From Cryptomeria japonica (lineage: Eukaryota; Streptophyta; Pinopsida; Cupressales; Cupressaceae): a stretch of 64,000 bases of DNA. Position numbers and translations under genes: made by a program. The notes beneath the pieces are model-generated. The model was not told the DNA's origin. It saw only the letters and a program-made list of their open reading frames with translations, and searched no databases. Location: NCBI RefSeq assembly GCF_030272615.1, contig NC_081406.1:239800422-239864421 (forward strand), written 5' to 3'. Numbering within the stretch: position 1 is the first letter of the stretch; each line of letters opens with the position of its first letter. This document shows positions 43,408 to 55,468 of the stretch, one piece after another.

Positions 43408-44214
43408 TGTTAGGATTCCCACAGATACTGAGAGGGGGGGGTGAATCAGTATCTAACGGGTAATAAGAATTTCTTAAGTTAAAACATGCAGAACATAAAA
43501 TAACAGTGTACCGATATGCAAGAATTAATGCAATAAATAGAATCAGAAATATCCACATGAAAAGCACACCATAACACAAAATGTTTAACGAGGAAACCCG
43601 GTGTGGGAAAAACATCAGTGGGATTTGTGACCCACAATATTCACTCACTGGCCAATAAGAGAATATTACTTACAATAGGGGTCTGCACATGCAGGAAGGC
43701 CAACTGCCTAGAGCTCACTGCTCAATGGGAAGTCACACTGACTTACAATAAGGATTATACTAATCCAATGACTTGTAGTGCTTTACAATAGCATCTCCAA
43801 TGTCAGATTTAGTACTGGTTCTTGCTCTGTTCTTTACATATACCCTTGACCTATAATTTGCACATTAGGTCTACCTAATAATTTTCTTTATGCTCGCTAC
43901 ATTACCTCCTCAAATGTCTATAATGATCTCCTTTATATACAAGAGTCATTTTATAATTTGCCAAGTCGGCTTACAATAATAAACAAAATATTACATAACA
44001 AAAATCTTGTCGACCTCTATGTTGGTATACATGTTTTCTTCTATGCCAGTGTCAGTGTCGGTGTAGAGTGATCTGTTGATGTCGGTGCACGGTCTTGCCT
44101 ATGTAATGCTTTGCCGGTATGATGTCTTTCTTGTGCCATATGATTGCAAGGTTGCATCAATGACAAAACCTTCAATCACATATAATGTATCATTGGAGTG
44201 TCCATATGCCAACA
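43408..44214 (-). repeat. Element C 5' LTR (right copy)
   Basis: Plus-strand TGTTAGGATTCCCACAGATA to CCATATGCCAACA; 807 bp, no net length change against the left copy. Differences are scattered substitutions such as GCCGGT to GTCGGT. Confidence 0.95.
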
Positions 44215-45570
44215 AGCACTCAAGTTAAATGCAACATCATTCAAAGGCAAAGCACTTCAATGGTTCAGGGGTTTGCTAATTAATTCAGTTAACGATTGGG
44301 ATGATTTGGGTGATAAGCTTACAAAGCAGTTTGCAGATAAATCAGATCACCTATCATTGGTTGAGCAGATGACCACTATCAAAAGGGCACTGCAAGAGAA
44401 GATGACTGATTTTAACTATCGTTTTGAGCGAACCTGGAATAGAATTCCTATGACGATAAAACCCTCTCTTGAACATGCATTTTTATACTCTTTAAGAGCT
44501 TTAAACAATGATATTGTTGTTATGATTCAGTCTATGGGGGGGTTACATTAGTAGCAACTTATGATGTATCTATCAAAGTAGAAAATAGCCTTATACAAGC
44601 TGGTGAAATTGCCCCTAGGCCTCCTATGCCTATTTTTCTTGATATACATCCATTGATGCCTTTACAAGTACCCCCTATAGCTGCAATACCTATTGTTCTA
44701 GCACTAGGTTTTCAAAATTATGCTCAAAACAGTGTTGTAGCAGACCCATCAAAGCAATTACAGGAGTTAAAAGAGATGTTTATAAAAATGTTGAAGAAAC
44801 TCACCAAATCCAACAGACTATGCAGAATTTTGGCAATGAATTGGTGAGCCTTAAGAAAAATCAGAACCAAAATCAAAGGTATCAAGCCCCATATCAAGCT
44901 CCTTATCAACCCAATAGGCCTAACTACCAAGTTGATGCTCAGAATCAAAGGAGGAACTACAACAATAGGGAAAACTAGCAATATAATCTGAATACTACTA
45001 GCAATTCTAAAGAAACTGTTCCTGCTCAGAACAATATGACACAAGAGTAGTGTTTTCCATGCCAACAACCTCATAATCAAGCATCAAGTCAAAATGCAAT
45101 GAATGCTCAATCACAAGCTTTGATGGTTCAGAATAACATGTCTTATCAGGATGAAAGTATAAATGAGGAGCCAGAAGGTCCTGAGGTGGCTATGATGAAT
45201 TGGCAAGGTGAGGAATTTTGTGGAGTTAATCATCCCCAATCACAAAATAGACCCTTTTCACCTGTTGCAGCTAATACAAGGTCAAAGAAATGTGCTATTG
45301 ATATTGGACAACAAGCTGCAATTCATCAACAAAAAGCTATAAATAATGGACAACAACCAAATAAATCCAAACATTAGCCAAATAAAGGAAAACAACAAGC
45401 TTCTACAAGTCAGCAAGCTATTAGGACACCTCCACCTATCTAGAATGTGCAGATTTTACCAAGAGGATAGCCTGGAGGACCTAAAGAACAACAAAAAGTT
45501 CAATCTCAGTCAAAGCTAGCTCAACCAAAGCCCATTGTTTCAAAAGTATAGCAAAAGGTTAGTGGTGTTC
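44215..45570 (+). pseudogene. gag: Element D Gag, part after the element C insertion
   Basis: Capsid region: SFKGKALQWFRGLLINSVND, WDDLGDKLTKQFADKSDHLS, LQEKMTDFNYRFERTWNRIP, typical of Ty3-gypsy Gag. After stops and frame changes, a Gln/Asn-rich linker contains a weak CFPCQQPHNQ metal-binding-like motif (about 45050) and a segment NRPFSPVAANTRSKKCAIDI. Decayed by several stops (44551, 45048, 45375). Confidence 0.8.
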
Positions 45571-45590
45571 CATTTAATATTGTTGAATCT

Positions 45591-46250
45591 ATGGCAAAAA
45601 CCATTGTTTCCATGACAATGATAGATGCATTGCAAATTCCTGGACAAAAGGAATTGCTAAGAGACAAATTCAATAATTTTTCCTTGACTAATGAGTCTCA
45701 AAAAGATCAGCCCAGAGTTGCATTAGCTAATAATATCCTAGTTAAGAATAATCAGCCAATCCAAACACCAAAGCCTCCTGCATTTTTTGTAACATTGATA
45801 ATTGGCAACCATATAGTCCATAATTGCTTGATAGACTCAGGAGCCAGTAGTTCAACTATGCCCAAAGATCTTGCAGATAAGCTTGGTCTAATTTATGAGC
45901 CTATTTCTAGAGGAGTTATACAGTTAGATGGAACAATAGTTAAGTCAGTTGGATTGGTCAAAGATCTTGGTTTGACCTTGCATGCTTGTCCTAATTTTGT
46001 AATACCTGAGGACATGTACATAGCTGACTTACCTCCACACTTTTCTATTTTCCTATCTAGAGATTTCATAGCAAAATTAGGAGGATACCTTTATGTTGAT
46101 TGGTCACACTTGTTTTTTAGAACCCGATATTGTACTAAGGTTACCATTAAGTCAGAACCCCAAGCCACTTGCCACTTAGAACCATATACCCCAAGTCTTA
46201 TAAATGTAGATCTTGCCATCAGAGATCATGAGGAGTTACCACCTATCTAG
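45591..46250 (+). pseudogene. Element D protease
   Basis: Retropepsin: FFVTLIIGNHIVHNCLIDSG with the DSGA active site at about 45832, SSTMPKDLADKLGL, then VKDLGLTLHACPNFVIPEDM and HFSIFLSRDFIAKLGGYLYV. It would cleave Gag-Pol. The domain itself looks whole; the frame ends in TAG at 46248 and resumes in the same phase with the RNase H region. Confidence 0.87.
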
Positions 46251-46860
46251 GATCTAGATACACATGTTCAAGGCATACCTGATGTGAATTTGGATGACTG
46301 GGCAGCCCAAAATTTTGCAGAAGATCCTTTCATCAGCATGGATGAAATAGGCCTTGGTGTTTATATGATTCATGAGGAGGATGTTGTTATTCCTAAGATT
46401 GAAAAAGAGGATATTCCACTTGACCAGCAGTCAGAACAACATAAAAATTACGTTTGGCAGCTCTATTTTGATGGTTCAAGAGGTAAAAATGGTTCTGAAG
46501 GTGGTGTTATGCTGGTTTCACCCGAAGGTATGAAATACTACATTGCTTTTAGATTTTCTTTTAGCTGTACAAACAACACAGTGGAGTATGAATCATTAGC
46601 ACATGGCTTAGACTAGGCTAGGCAGAAAAAGTTAAATGTTTACAAGTCTTTAGTGATAGTGAACTAGTTTTGAACCAAGTAAGGAATATCCATGTCACCA
46701 AAAATGATGTTTTGAAGATGTACAAGCATAGAATTTGGGATTTAGTTGAATATTTTGATGCATTTAATCTGTTGTCCATACCTAGAAGTTAAAATAAAGA
46801 AATAGATAGGCTTCCTACTTTAGGAGCTCAGTTCAATATTCCAAAAGAGCTAGAAAATAT
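46251..46860 (+). pseudogene. Element D extra RNase H (RVT_3/archaeal-like) ahead of RT
   Basis: WQLYFDGSRGKNGSEGGVML, VSPEGMKYYIAFRFSFSCTN, NTVEYESLAHGLD, then after a stop and a frame change near 46640 VFSDSELVLNQVRNIHVTKN, LKMYKHRIWDLVEYFDAF and NLLSIPRS. The D (YFDGS), E (VEYES) and D (FSDSE) catalytic residues are all present. The pattern is the second RNase H of plant Tat elements. It lies between protease and reverse transcriptase, whereas the Tat arrangement I know has it after the RT and first RNase H. Role: removal of template RNA during reverse transcription. Confidence 0.85.
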
Positions 46861-47990
46861 TGATAAACAATAGTATGTTAAAGTTTTCATAAGGTCCTCA
46901 ATTCTAAATAACACTATTAATTGGCAGGTTTTTGACTCAGATGAGTAGATTGCTAATTTCTTAATTGAAGCTACCAAGTTTTCTACCAGAAATCAGTGTA
47001 AGTTCAATGAGCAATATGAAAATCAGTTTCTCCAATAGAAAACTAACAAGCTACCCAAGGGTTTGGTAACCCTTAAATCTATTTTTAATACAGATGATCA
47101 GGCCAGAAAGGATAAAGGCAACATGTTTATGAAGGAACAATATTATGAACCTATTGAAATATTCAAAGACAAACTACTGAAAATTGGAAAGGTATGTACC
47201 CCTGAAGAAAAACATGCTTTTTAAAAACTTTGTAAAGAATTCAATGACATATTTGCATGGAGGTATGAAGATTTGAAATGATTTGATCCTCATTTAGCTC
47301 AACATACCATAGAGCTGGTAGATAATGCAAAACTAGTAAGGTAGAAACAAAGGCCTCTTAATCCAAAATTAGAACATCTTATGAAGACTGAGTTAAATAA
47401 GATGATTGAAGGAAATATCATATTTCCAATCAAGCATAAATCCTGGGTGTCCAATCTAGTTCCCCTTAGGAAGAAGAATGGTGAACTCAGACAGTGTGTT
47501 GATTTTAGAGACCTAAATAGAGCATCCTTGAAAGACCATTACCTGCTGCCCTCAATGGAGCAAATTTTGCAGGTTGTATCAGGATCAGAGAGATTCTCAT
47601 TACTTGATGGTTATTCAGGATATAACCAAATTCTGGTCAAAGAAGAAGACTAGTACAAAACAACATTTACCACCAAGTGGGGTACAATGACCTATAATAA
47701 AATGCCATTTCGACTGACCAATGCAGGGGCAACATTTCATTGTTCAATGGATATGGCATTTCAAGGCCTGATTAACAAATTTGTTTTAGTTTACCTAGAT
47801 GATGTAACTATTTTTCTAAAAGACCTAATGAACATCTTGACCATCTCAGATAGGTATTTGAGAGATGTAGGGAATATGGAGTTTCATTGAATCCCAAGAA
47901 GAGCATATTTGATGTTCATGAAGGCAAATTGCTGGGATATATTGTTTCAAAGCATGGGATTTAAATAGACCCTGAGAGGATCAGAACCAT
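46861..47990 (+). pseudogene. Element D reverse transcriptase
   Basis: A connecting segment (FKDKLLKIGKVCTPEEKHAF, FNDIFAWRYEDLK) leads to the RT: MKTELNKMIEGNIIFPIKHK, SWVSNLVPLRKKNGELRQCV, DFRDLNRASLKDHYLLPSME, SERFSLLDGYSGYNQILV, MTYNKMPFRLTNAGATFHCS, and the catalytic VYLDDV at about 47790-47808. A frameshift near 47815 precedes HLDHLRxVFERCREYGVSLN and LLGYIVSKHGI. Stops include TAG at 47651 and 47851. All main RT motifs are recognisable. Confidence 0.93.
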
Positions 47991-48700
47991 ACTTACATTG
48001 CCATTACTAGCACATAAAAAGGGACTCCAGAGTTTCATAGGTAGGATTAACTTTATCAAAAGGTTTATTCCTAATATTGTAGCATTGATGCAGCCACTTA
48101 CAACCATGCTTAAGAAAAATATTCCTTTCCAGTACACTAAGGAAGGTAAGAATAGTTTTGAAGAAATAAAAAAGGCAATTGCAGTAGCCCCTACTCTCAT
48201 TAATCCTAATTTTAAGAAATATTTTATTCTATATGCTTTTGGGAGTGAGGTTACTATTGCTGCAATGTTATGTTAGCAAAATGACGAAGGCTTAGAACAA
48301 CCAATTGCTTTCTTTAGTCAAATTTTGCATGATTATGAGACTAGGTACTCATTTGTAGAAAAACATGTATGGGCAGTAATAAGAAGCCTTAAAAAGTTTA
48401 GGGAGATGCTCTCTAACAACAAAATTCAGCTTATGGTTGCTCATCCTATAGTGAAGGAGTTTTTGCTAAGCAAAGACATAAATGACAAAAGGGCAGGTCG
48501 GATTACTAAAGCAATGGAATATGACATCTCTATCAAGGTAACCAAGCTAGTTAGAGGAAAGGGTTTATGTGAACAGCTTGCTGGAAATGCATTAAATAGT
48601 AAAGAAGACATGCAACAAGTTGAAACAGTGCTTAATAATGAAGAAAAACCTGCTATCACAACTATACCAGTCACTTGGAATCAACAAATTGTCCATTATT
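47991..48700 (+). pseudogene. Element D second, degenerate RNase H
   Basis: LQSFIGRINFIKRFIPNIVA, PFQYTKEGKNSFEEIKKAIA, FILYAFGSEVTIAAML, a TAG, then IAFFSQILHDYETRYSFVEK and VWAVIRSLKKFREML. In active gypsy RNases H the first catalytic residue lies in a DAS motif; here the site reads YAFGSE, so the catalytic aspartate is absent. Similar loss of the original RNase H is known where a second RNase H is present. KAMEYDISIKVTKLVRGKGL and CEQLAGNA form the end. Confidence 0.8.
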
Positions 48701-49926
48701 TACAAACTGGTGACTGTTCGAAAAGCTTAGACAGATCAAAACAAAGGTATTTTAGGCTAAAAGCCATTCCTTATGCTTTAATAGATGGTATTTTGTTCAA
48801 AAAAGACTATAATAATATTCTATTAAGATGCATTAAGCTAGATCAGATTGAAATAGTTTTGAAAGAATTTCATGAAGCACCTGCATGAGGTCACTTTGCA
48901 GCAAGAACAAAAGCTCTAAAAATTATGAGAGCTAGTTATTATTGGTCTGAATTGTTTAAGGATGCTCACTCATGGGTGAGGAAATGTGAAAAATGTTCAT
49001 TGTTTGCAGGCAAACAAAGGCTTGTAGCTGTGCCTTTGCAACCAATTGAAGTTGAACAACCCTTTGCAAAGTGGGGGCTTGATTTTATAGGATCTATTAA
49101 TCCATCTTCTAGTGCAGGTCACAAATGCATTCTTACAACAATTGATTATTTCACAAAATGGACAAAAGAAGTTCCATTGAAAGAAGCTAATGAAACTTCT
49201 ATCCTGAATTTCTATCAAGACTTAGTGTCCAGGTTTGGTACCCCAGAATCAATCATTTCTGATAATGCTTTAGCTTTCATTGGTCTTAGAGTTTCAGATT
49301 GGTCAGTTAGGCATAATATATATTTGAATACTTCATCCAATTATTACCCTCAGGGTAATGGACAAGCTAAATCAACTAATAAAAACTTGATCAACATCAT
49401 TAAGAAGACCATTGTTGAGAATCAAAGAACTTGGCATGAAAAACTCAAGTTAGCCCTTTGGGCTAATAGGATTACACCAAAAAAGATCAACACATAACTC
49501 TCCTTATGTTTTAACTTATGGCAAAGAATCCAAGTTACCTATTTCAGTTGAATTGCCAACTTTAAATTATGTAAAAGAGCTTGAGTTACTTGAAGAGAAG
49601 CCAATGTAGATTAGGTTTGCTCAACTTATGGAGTTAGAAGAAACTCGCGAGGAAGCATACAGAAAATTAGAAATTCACCATGCTCAAATGAAGAAAAACT
49701 TTGATAGAAAAGTTGTGCCACACATATTTAATTAAGGTGATCCTATTTTCAAGTGGGATGAGTTAAAAAATAGACCTGGTAGGCATACCAAGTTTGATGC
49801 CATGTGGGATGGCCCGTGTATTATCATAGAATGCAAATAGAATAATGCATTCCAACTTGCTAAGTTGGATGGAGAGGTTTTTCCAATCCCAGTCAATGGG
49901 ATTCACCTCAAATTATGCTATTTAGT
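48701..49926 (+). pseudogene. Element D integrase
   Basis: HHCC zinc domain: EFHEAPA, a TGA, GHFAARTKALKIMRASYYWS, then VRKCEKCSLFAGKQR. Catalytic core: WGLDFIGSINPSSSAGHKCI, YFTKWTKEVPLKEANETSIL, FGTPESIISDNALAFIGLRV, YYPQGNGQAKSTNKNLINII. The two catalytic aspartates are present, but the glutamate of the usual NGQAESTNK is lysine. After a frameshift near 49485 the C-terminal part continues: NSPYVLTYGKESKLP, EAYRKLEIHHAQMKKNFDRK and FPIPVNGIHLKLCYL, ending near 49926. Confidence 0.9.
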
Positions 49927-50491
49927 ACTAACAGTTTGCATATGTACATACAAGAATAGTTTAGTTTTATTTTCAGTAGTTTACTAGGCCCAACTTTAAG
50001 TTGAGCTGTAGTAGTTTGATTTAAATAAGTGCAAATAAAAAAAGAGAGAATTTTTGGTCTTTAACACAAGTAACTATCACAAAACAACAAAAGATATCAG
50101 TTTCATAAAGTAGAACACCGAGGAAAGTTAGTTTTGAATCCAAATACTCCAGTTGTGATAGCCAATCATGTAAAGACCAAAAGGCCTCCACCTCTTTTGT
50201 TTGGCACTCTGCAATTTGAGTTTTCTAGTTTTGAGTGTTTATTTGCAGTTGTCAGCTCAATAAGTGCTTCCAACACATTACTGTTTTTAGTTTTCAGTTC
50301 AGTTCAGTTTTGTTTCTATTTTCCATAAGTGTAGATTGCACAGTGTAGTTTCATTTTTAAGTTTTGTTTAGAGTGTTGAGATGTAGTTTCAAATTTTGAA
50401 GAAGGCAGAATTGACTCAATGGCCAATGGATATTCTAGGCTAATGGATTCTACTATTTAGTAGGCAAACACCCCTGAGAGGTCGCCAAAAA
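49927..50491 (+). other. Element D 3' untranslated region
   Basis: Non-coding stretch before the 3' LTR, with TTCAGTTCAGTTCAG repeats (about 50298-50312). A weak purine stretch (CTGAGAGGTCGCCAAAAA) adjoins the LTR; no classical polypurine tract is seen. Confidence 0.6.
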
Positions 50492-53400
50492 TGTTAACCA
50501 AATTTTTTTATCACACTTAAAAATCTTGGCGACCTACAACAGGTTTTAGGTATTGCAAAGAAAAGGTACACAATTTTTTTCCAAGTTTACTATCTTTATT
50601 AAATAAACATGTACACCATACAAGTATCTTATTTACAATAAGAAATTTTTGAATCAAGAAAGAAAACATCTACATGTAATAGATCTTTATTTATAAAGAA
50701 CAAACTATTCACAAGATCCCACACAAGCTATGGGAATAGCTAAGAAAAGATCACATTGATCACAGAAATGCAAACACAAAAAAAATTAGAAGAATGTATG
50801 AAAGGAGAGAGGGAACTCATCATTTCTTGGATAGGTTGATGAGACCTCTTTAGAGTCTTCTAATCAGCCCCGTTGGTCCAAGTGCTTCGCTGTCCACTCC
50901 AAGAGATGACCTGAAAAAAGAGAGAAGGAAAAATTGTTAGAGCTATAGGTTACCTATCTCATTCTTACATACATAATTCTCTTCTCGATGTGCTTACAGT
51001 GCTACATTAGATTTAGAGATAGAAGAGAAATAGTGTAGAAAACATGTCATGAGAAGACAACAAGAACCATGTTTTATTCTAACTTGTTTATTTCATGTGT
51101 AGATACAGATTTTATATCAGGCATGTGGGGTTGAATGAGGCTCCCACAAGGGTTGAGCCCATCATGCTAACATGTCAGCACATCTTCATTAAATAGGGGC
51201 CTATCACTCATAACAGTGACTCCTTAAGATCACTATGATAAATGACACATCACAGTCCAAGTGAAGACATGTTAATGGGATAATAGGCTAGACAACCCTA
51301 ATGGGATCTCAGAGAAATGTAGAGAGGATACAATCAAGTTTTGATAGTCATATTCATAAGATAAATCAGAAGAGAATTCAACATGTTTAAAAGATAGTCC
51401 AAGACTCCTAAAGAAGAGTATATAGTCCACACCATCAAGGAGATCTTACCTATCAAAATGTTTAGACAATGCATATAGAAATAGAGCAATCTTTATCCTT
51501 TTAGGTATCATCACAATGCATAAAGATTAGAGTCTTTCTTAGGAGTATAAAGTCATAATGAAAAGACTAAGTTTGTAAGGAATCTAGAGTCCTTTTAGTC
51601 CAATTTCAGCAAGACTCAGAGCAGTAAAAAGATAGGAGTATCATCCACAACACTTTCAAACCAATTATGCAAATCATAGGCAAGGAAATTGTGGATCAAC
51701 CATTATAGACTATGTTAGAGTGTTTAGTGAAGAGACAATAGATAAAAGGCATAAAGATTCAAGTCAAGAAATGTTTTTTGATCTTATTACAATTGATGAA
51801 AGAATTATAGAAGATTGTAACAAACCAAGAGGGTTGGAGCAGTCAAGGAATGAATAGAAAGAGGGCTTAATCAAGCACCCATTGATAATAATTTCAATAT
51901 CTCTGAGTTGATTGCATCAAAGGTTTGAAAGGATCCATGAATCCATGCCAAGGGTGTAAAAGGTATTAAAGGTAGTGTAGATTTCACATACCTATACATT
52001 AAGACTGCTATGATAGTTAATGATAACATGAGCAGCCTCTAAGACAAAAAATACAATCCTAGAGTTCACACATGAAGAAGGTTATAGTCCTTCAGAGAGG
52101 ACAGAGCCACAAGGGAATGATTAATGAGAAATGACCTCAAGATAGCAGTAAATGAGTAGTTCTAAAGCATTTTTAGGGCAATAGTGATCAGTCCCAGGCC
52201 AAGTAAGCAGTCCACATGCACAAGGAAAGGCATTAATAGTATTTTGAAGTTGACTTTCCTTACACAATGGAATACAAGTTATCAGAAAAGTATTACAGAA
52301 TAGTGAGTAAGAAAAAAAAAACCTTCAAAGAAATAGAAGCATGTGAAAACAAGTTCTTAAGGTAAAGCATCAAATTATAGAGCTTTGTTGAGAAAAATGC
52401 AGTCAAATACAGTCACACGGATTCTATCATTTTAAAATAACCCAGATGTCGATTTGCCTAATTTTTGTTAAAAATTTAGAAATTTATAATGCTTAGAAAC
52501 CCTTTAAATTTTGTAAAAACCCAGTGTTTATTTTTACAAACATTCTCACCAGTCCACAATGTAGTCAAAACAGTTCAAGGAGAAAGCCTCCTAATAAAGT
52601 CAAAGATAGAGCATGAACTTTGTGATAGTGAGTCACCAGTTTGAAAATATTTTTTATAGCCTTGAGATCATTTATGAGAATTTTGTAGCCACAACACAAG
52701 AGAATAAAAAAAATGTAGTCCTCATATTGCAAGAGAAATCCTTCTACATAATGCACAATCATAAGGTTTCTCTTAGGAAAAAAAAATTATTACAGAGAGT
52801 TAATCCAGTTTTTCAAAGAACATGACAGTGATCTCCTTCATAGAAGCAAGTCATAAAGTAGCCATATTGACTGTGTAAAGGGGAAATACAAACACTATAT
52901 GAAATTCTAGTAAAGATATCTCAAAAAAGAAGAGACAATGACAGTTTGAAAGGATAGTATATAAGCAATTGTAAAGTTAATATACTATTTATAGTATCTT
53001 GAAAATAGTAGTCCATTGTCACATTCATCATGATATAAGAAAGACAGTCACAAAATGCAAATACAGAGAGTTGAGAAAGTTTATCATAGTAAAATAGCAA
53101 CACTCAACCAAGGATGGAGAATCATAAGTCATTTTGCATGCTGAAGATCATCATAGTCTTAGCATGTATTTGTAGTCAAAATACAATCATACATATCAGT
53201 TGGATAATAGTGAAAGGCATCTAAAGAGTAGTAAAACCTTAGAATATACAGTTAGTATCTTCAACTACAGTCTTCATTGCTAAATATAACTGGTATAGCA
53301 AAGCATGATTACAAAGTATATCGCCGCCATAAAAAAATAAAATAAAAATAGAAAGCTATATTTACAAGTTGAAATTAGCATATTGTCATAAGAATATTTT

Positions 53401-55463
53401 AGTTTTAAGGGAAATGGATGGAAAAACATGACATAGATAGCCATGAAGTTTTATACATGGTTTTAGAGAACATATACTGTCCGAAGATTGTTTATAAAAA
53501 AGGACATATAAAAGTCATGGTGTTGAGATAGTTAATAAGAAAGAAAGATGAGATGTGTGGAATATCCACATAGATCAAATGCTTCAATGCACGGGATATA
53601 CAAAAACCCTAACGTAGATGCACGATTGATAGTAAAGAATTTTTCTTTTTTCCTTCCAGCAAGATATATCAGCAAAAAAGATGTATAGAAACCACATACC
53701 ATGCGTCATGATGTCTTTCAAACTGAAGTCGCCAGAGTCAAAGACCCTTTTCAAGAAAGCACAAAGAACATGCATGGTTGCCAAATTAGAGGAGAAAACA
53801 CCACATATCACGCTGAGAGTAGATAAAAAAAAAAAATGCACTTCAAAACCCATCTCCATCCCTAGTTCGAACTCATGCACATATCAAGACATGGAAACCC
53901 GGAGAAAGCTCCTCACAATATGCAAAGTGAAAAATGAATAATATTTAGGGTTTGAGATGTTTATTGCATGCCCTAAATCATTCCCACGAGCTTTCTTTTA
54001 TTTGTTTTAAATAAAAATTCTGTGCATGTATTAATGTAGTTCGAGGTCCATGACTTTATGTCATCATACTTAGGCTAGAGTAAATTACCCTCATGCAAGG
54101 AGGTTAAAAGCTTTTATAAAAGCCTTTTGTATTTTTGTTTGTATTTGTGTTTTAATATAATTTTATTAAGATTTAGTTTATAAAAAATCTTAATAAAATT
54201 CTTTTAAAACACAAAACTATAGCTTGTAAAAAATAATAATTGTTTTATAGGGAATATAAAAGTATTTTATTTTTATCATTTAATTAAAACAAATTGTTTT
54301 AATTAAGTGATTAAAATTAAGGATTTTGAAGAAAAAACAAAGTTAATATTCCTTAGCATGCAATTTTAAAGGGACAAATATTTTTAGCTTCAAAACTATT
54401 TTTGGGATCGGGTTATCATGCAGACTTGAGCAGAGGGGGTATTTTTTAATTTAGCAGCTATTTTTGGCAGTGGACATGGAGTTTTTTAGGGGGGATATTT
54501 TTGTTTTCTCTCAACTCTATTTTTGACAGCAGGGCATGCAGTTTTGTATAGTGAGTCTTGTTTCTGAGTGGACCTATTTTTGGCAGTAGATTGGCAGTTC
54601 TATTTTCAATAGGGGATGACTTTTTCATGCAGCATCAGTTAGAGTCCCCTTTTGAGCATTGGATGTTATTGTTGGCAGAGTTTCGCATGAGTTTTTTAGG
54701 TTATTTGGGGCAAATTTGCCCAAGGCTTTTTCTCATGCATTTTTATTTTTAGGGTTTTGGAGGATATGTACATGATGGGTTCTATATATTCTCTCTCTCC
54801 TTCTTTTTTCCCTCTCATTTTTTTTCTTTTTTGCATACACATTTTTGCAAAAAACCATTGAATCTCAACACTTTAGTATTTTATTTTTATAGCAGATTTC
54901 CTTTGATATTGTAGAGTTTCATATATTTGCCTTGGTAATTGTGCATGTTCATTTGCAGATTTGATAGAAATTTACTATGTTTTAATTTAAAACCTTTGAA
55001 TTTTAGTCTCTTTTATGTGCATGTATCTTCTTCTTTTCGTATAATCACAGGTTTTAGGTTGTGTAAAAGGGGTATTTTATCAATTTGGTTGTGAAAACTG
55101 GTTTTTTATTCCAACTTTACATTCTCCTTGGCCTTCCTAGGAAATATTTATGTGGTTGGAGAGTAAAAAATACTTTTTGTTGACAAAGTTATATGATATT
55201 TTTGTGAGTTTTAGGCTATTACCATTACAATTTTGGTGTATCACCACCTAGTTTAATTTCAGTTTTTTTAGTATTTTCAAATTATTCTCTCACTCTTTTC
55301 CACATTCAATTTTTAGTTTTAGCAAGGATTCAAGGGAAGCCGGCCAATAACCTAGAGATTCACCTTCAACTTGAGCAACCCATAGGCTTGAAGGTGTTTC
55401 CATGTTTCATAGGATTTCTTGGTTTCACACTTAGCATCATGGGTGCAATCCTTTGTGACAACA
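50492..55463 (+). repeat. Element D 3' LTR (5.0 kb)
   Basis: Starts TGTTAACCAAATTTTTTTAT and ends TTTGTGACAACA, followed by the AAGAC duplication. It lacks about 560 bp that the 5' LTR has (break near 51447) and keeps the long hairpin (54144-54215) without change. No gene inside. Confidence 0.92.
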
Positions 55464-55468
55464 AAGAC

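Larger units (their letters stand above)
37603..44214 (-). mobile_element. Element C: Copia-framed element without polymerase
   Basis: Two 807-bp LTRs (37603-38409, 43408-44214), a Met-type primer site beside the right LTR and a polypurine tract beside the left one place it on the minus strand. Exact AGCAC duplications flank it. Its interior codes a short Gag (coiled coil plus four zinc knuckles, 43353-42326) and a second frame of about 1030 codons (41880-38788) unlike any polymerase. No Copia protease, integrase or reverse transcriptase was seen on either strand. It sits inside the gag of element D. It must be moved in trans, presumably by a Copia element with similar LTRs. Confidence 0.93.
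31392..55463 (+). mobile_element. Element D: giant Ty3-gypsy (Tat/Ogre-like) element
   Basis: LTRs 31392-36927 and 50492-55463, bounded by exact AAGAC duplications. Total span 24.1 kb, or about 17.5 kb without the nested element C (37603-44214). Internal order: primer site, gag, protease, an RNase H of the RVT_3/archaeal-like type, reverse transcriptase, a degenerate second RNase H and integrase. The great length, 5-kb LTRs and extra RNase H point to the Tat lineage. Many stops and at least three frameshifts make it inactive. It interrupts the same host sequence as element B. Confidence 0.93.

Noticed and set aside
53584-53941. Proteins inside the element D 3' LTR (both strands)
   Set aside because: The matching stretch of the 5' LTR (35071-35386) has different breaks and no shared reading frame constraint; LTR sequence only.
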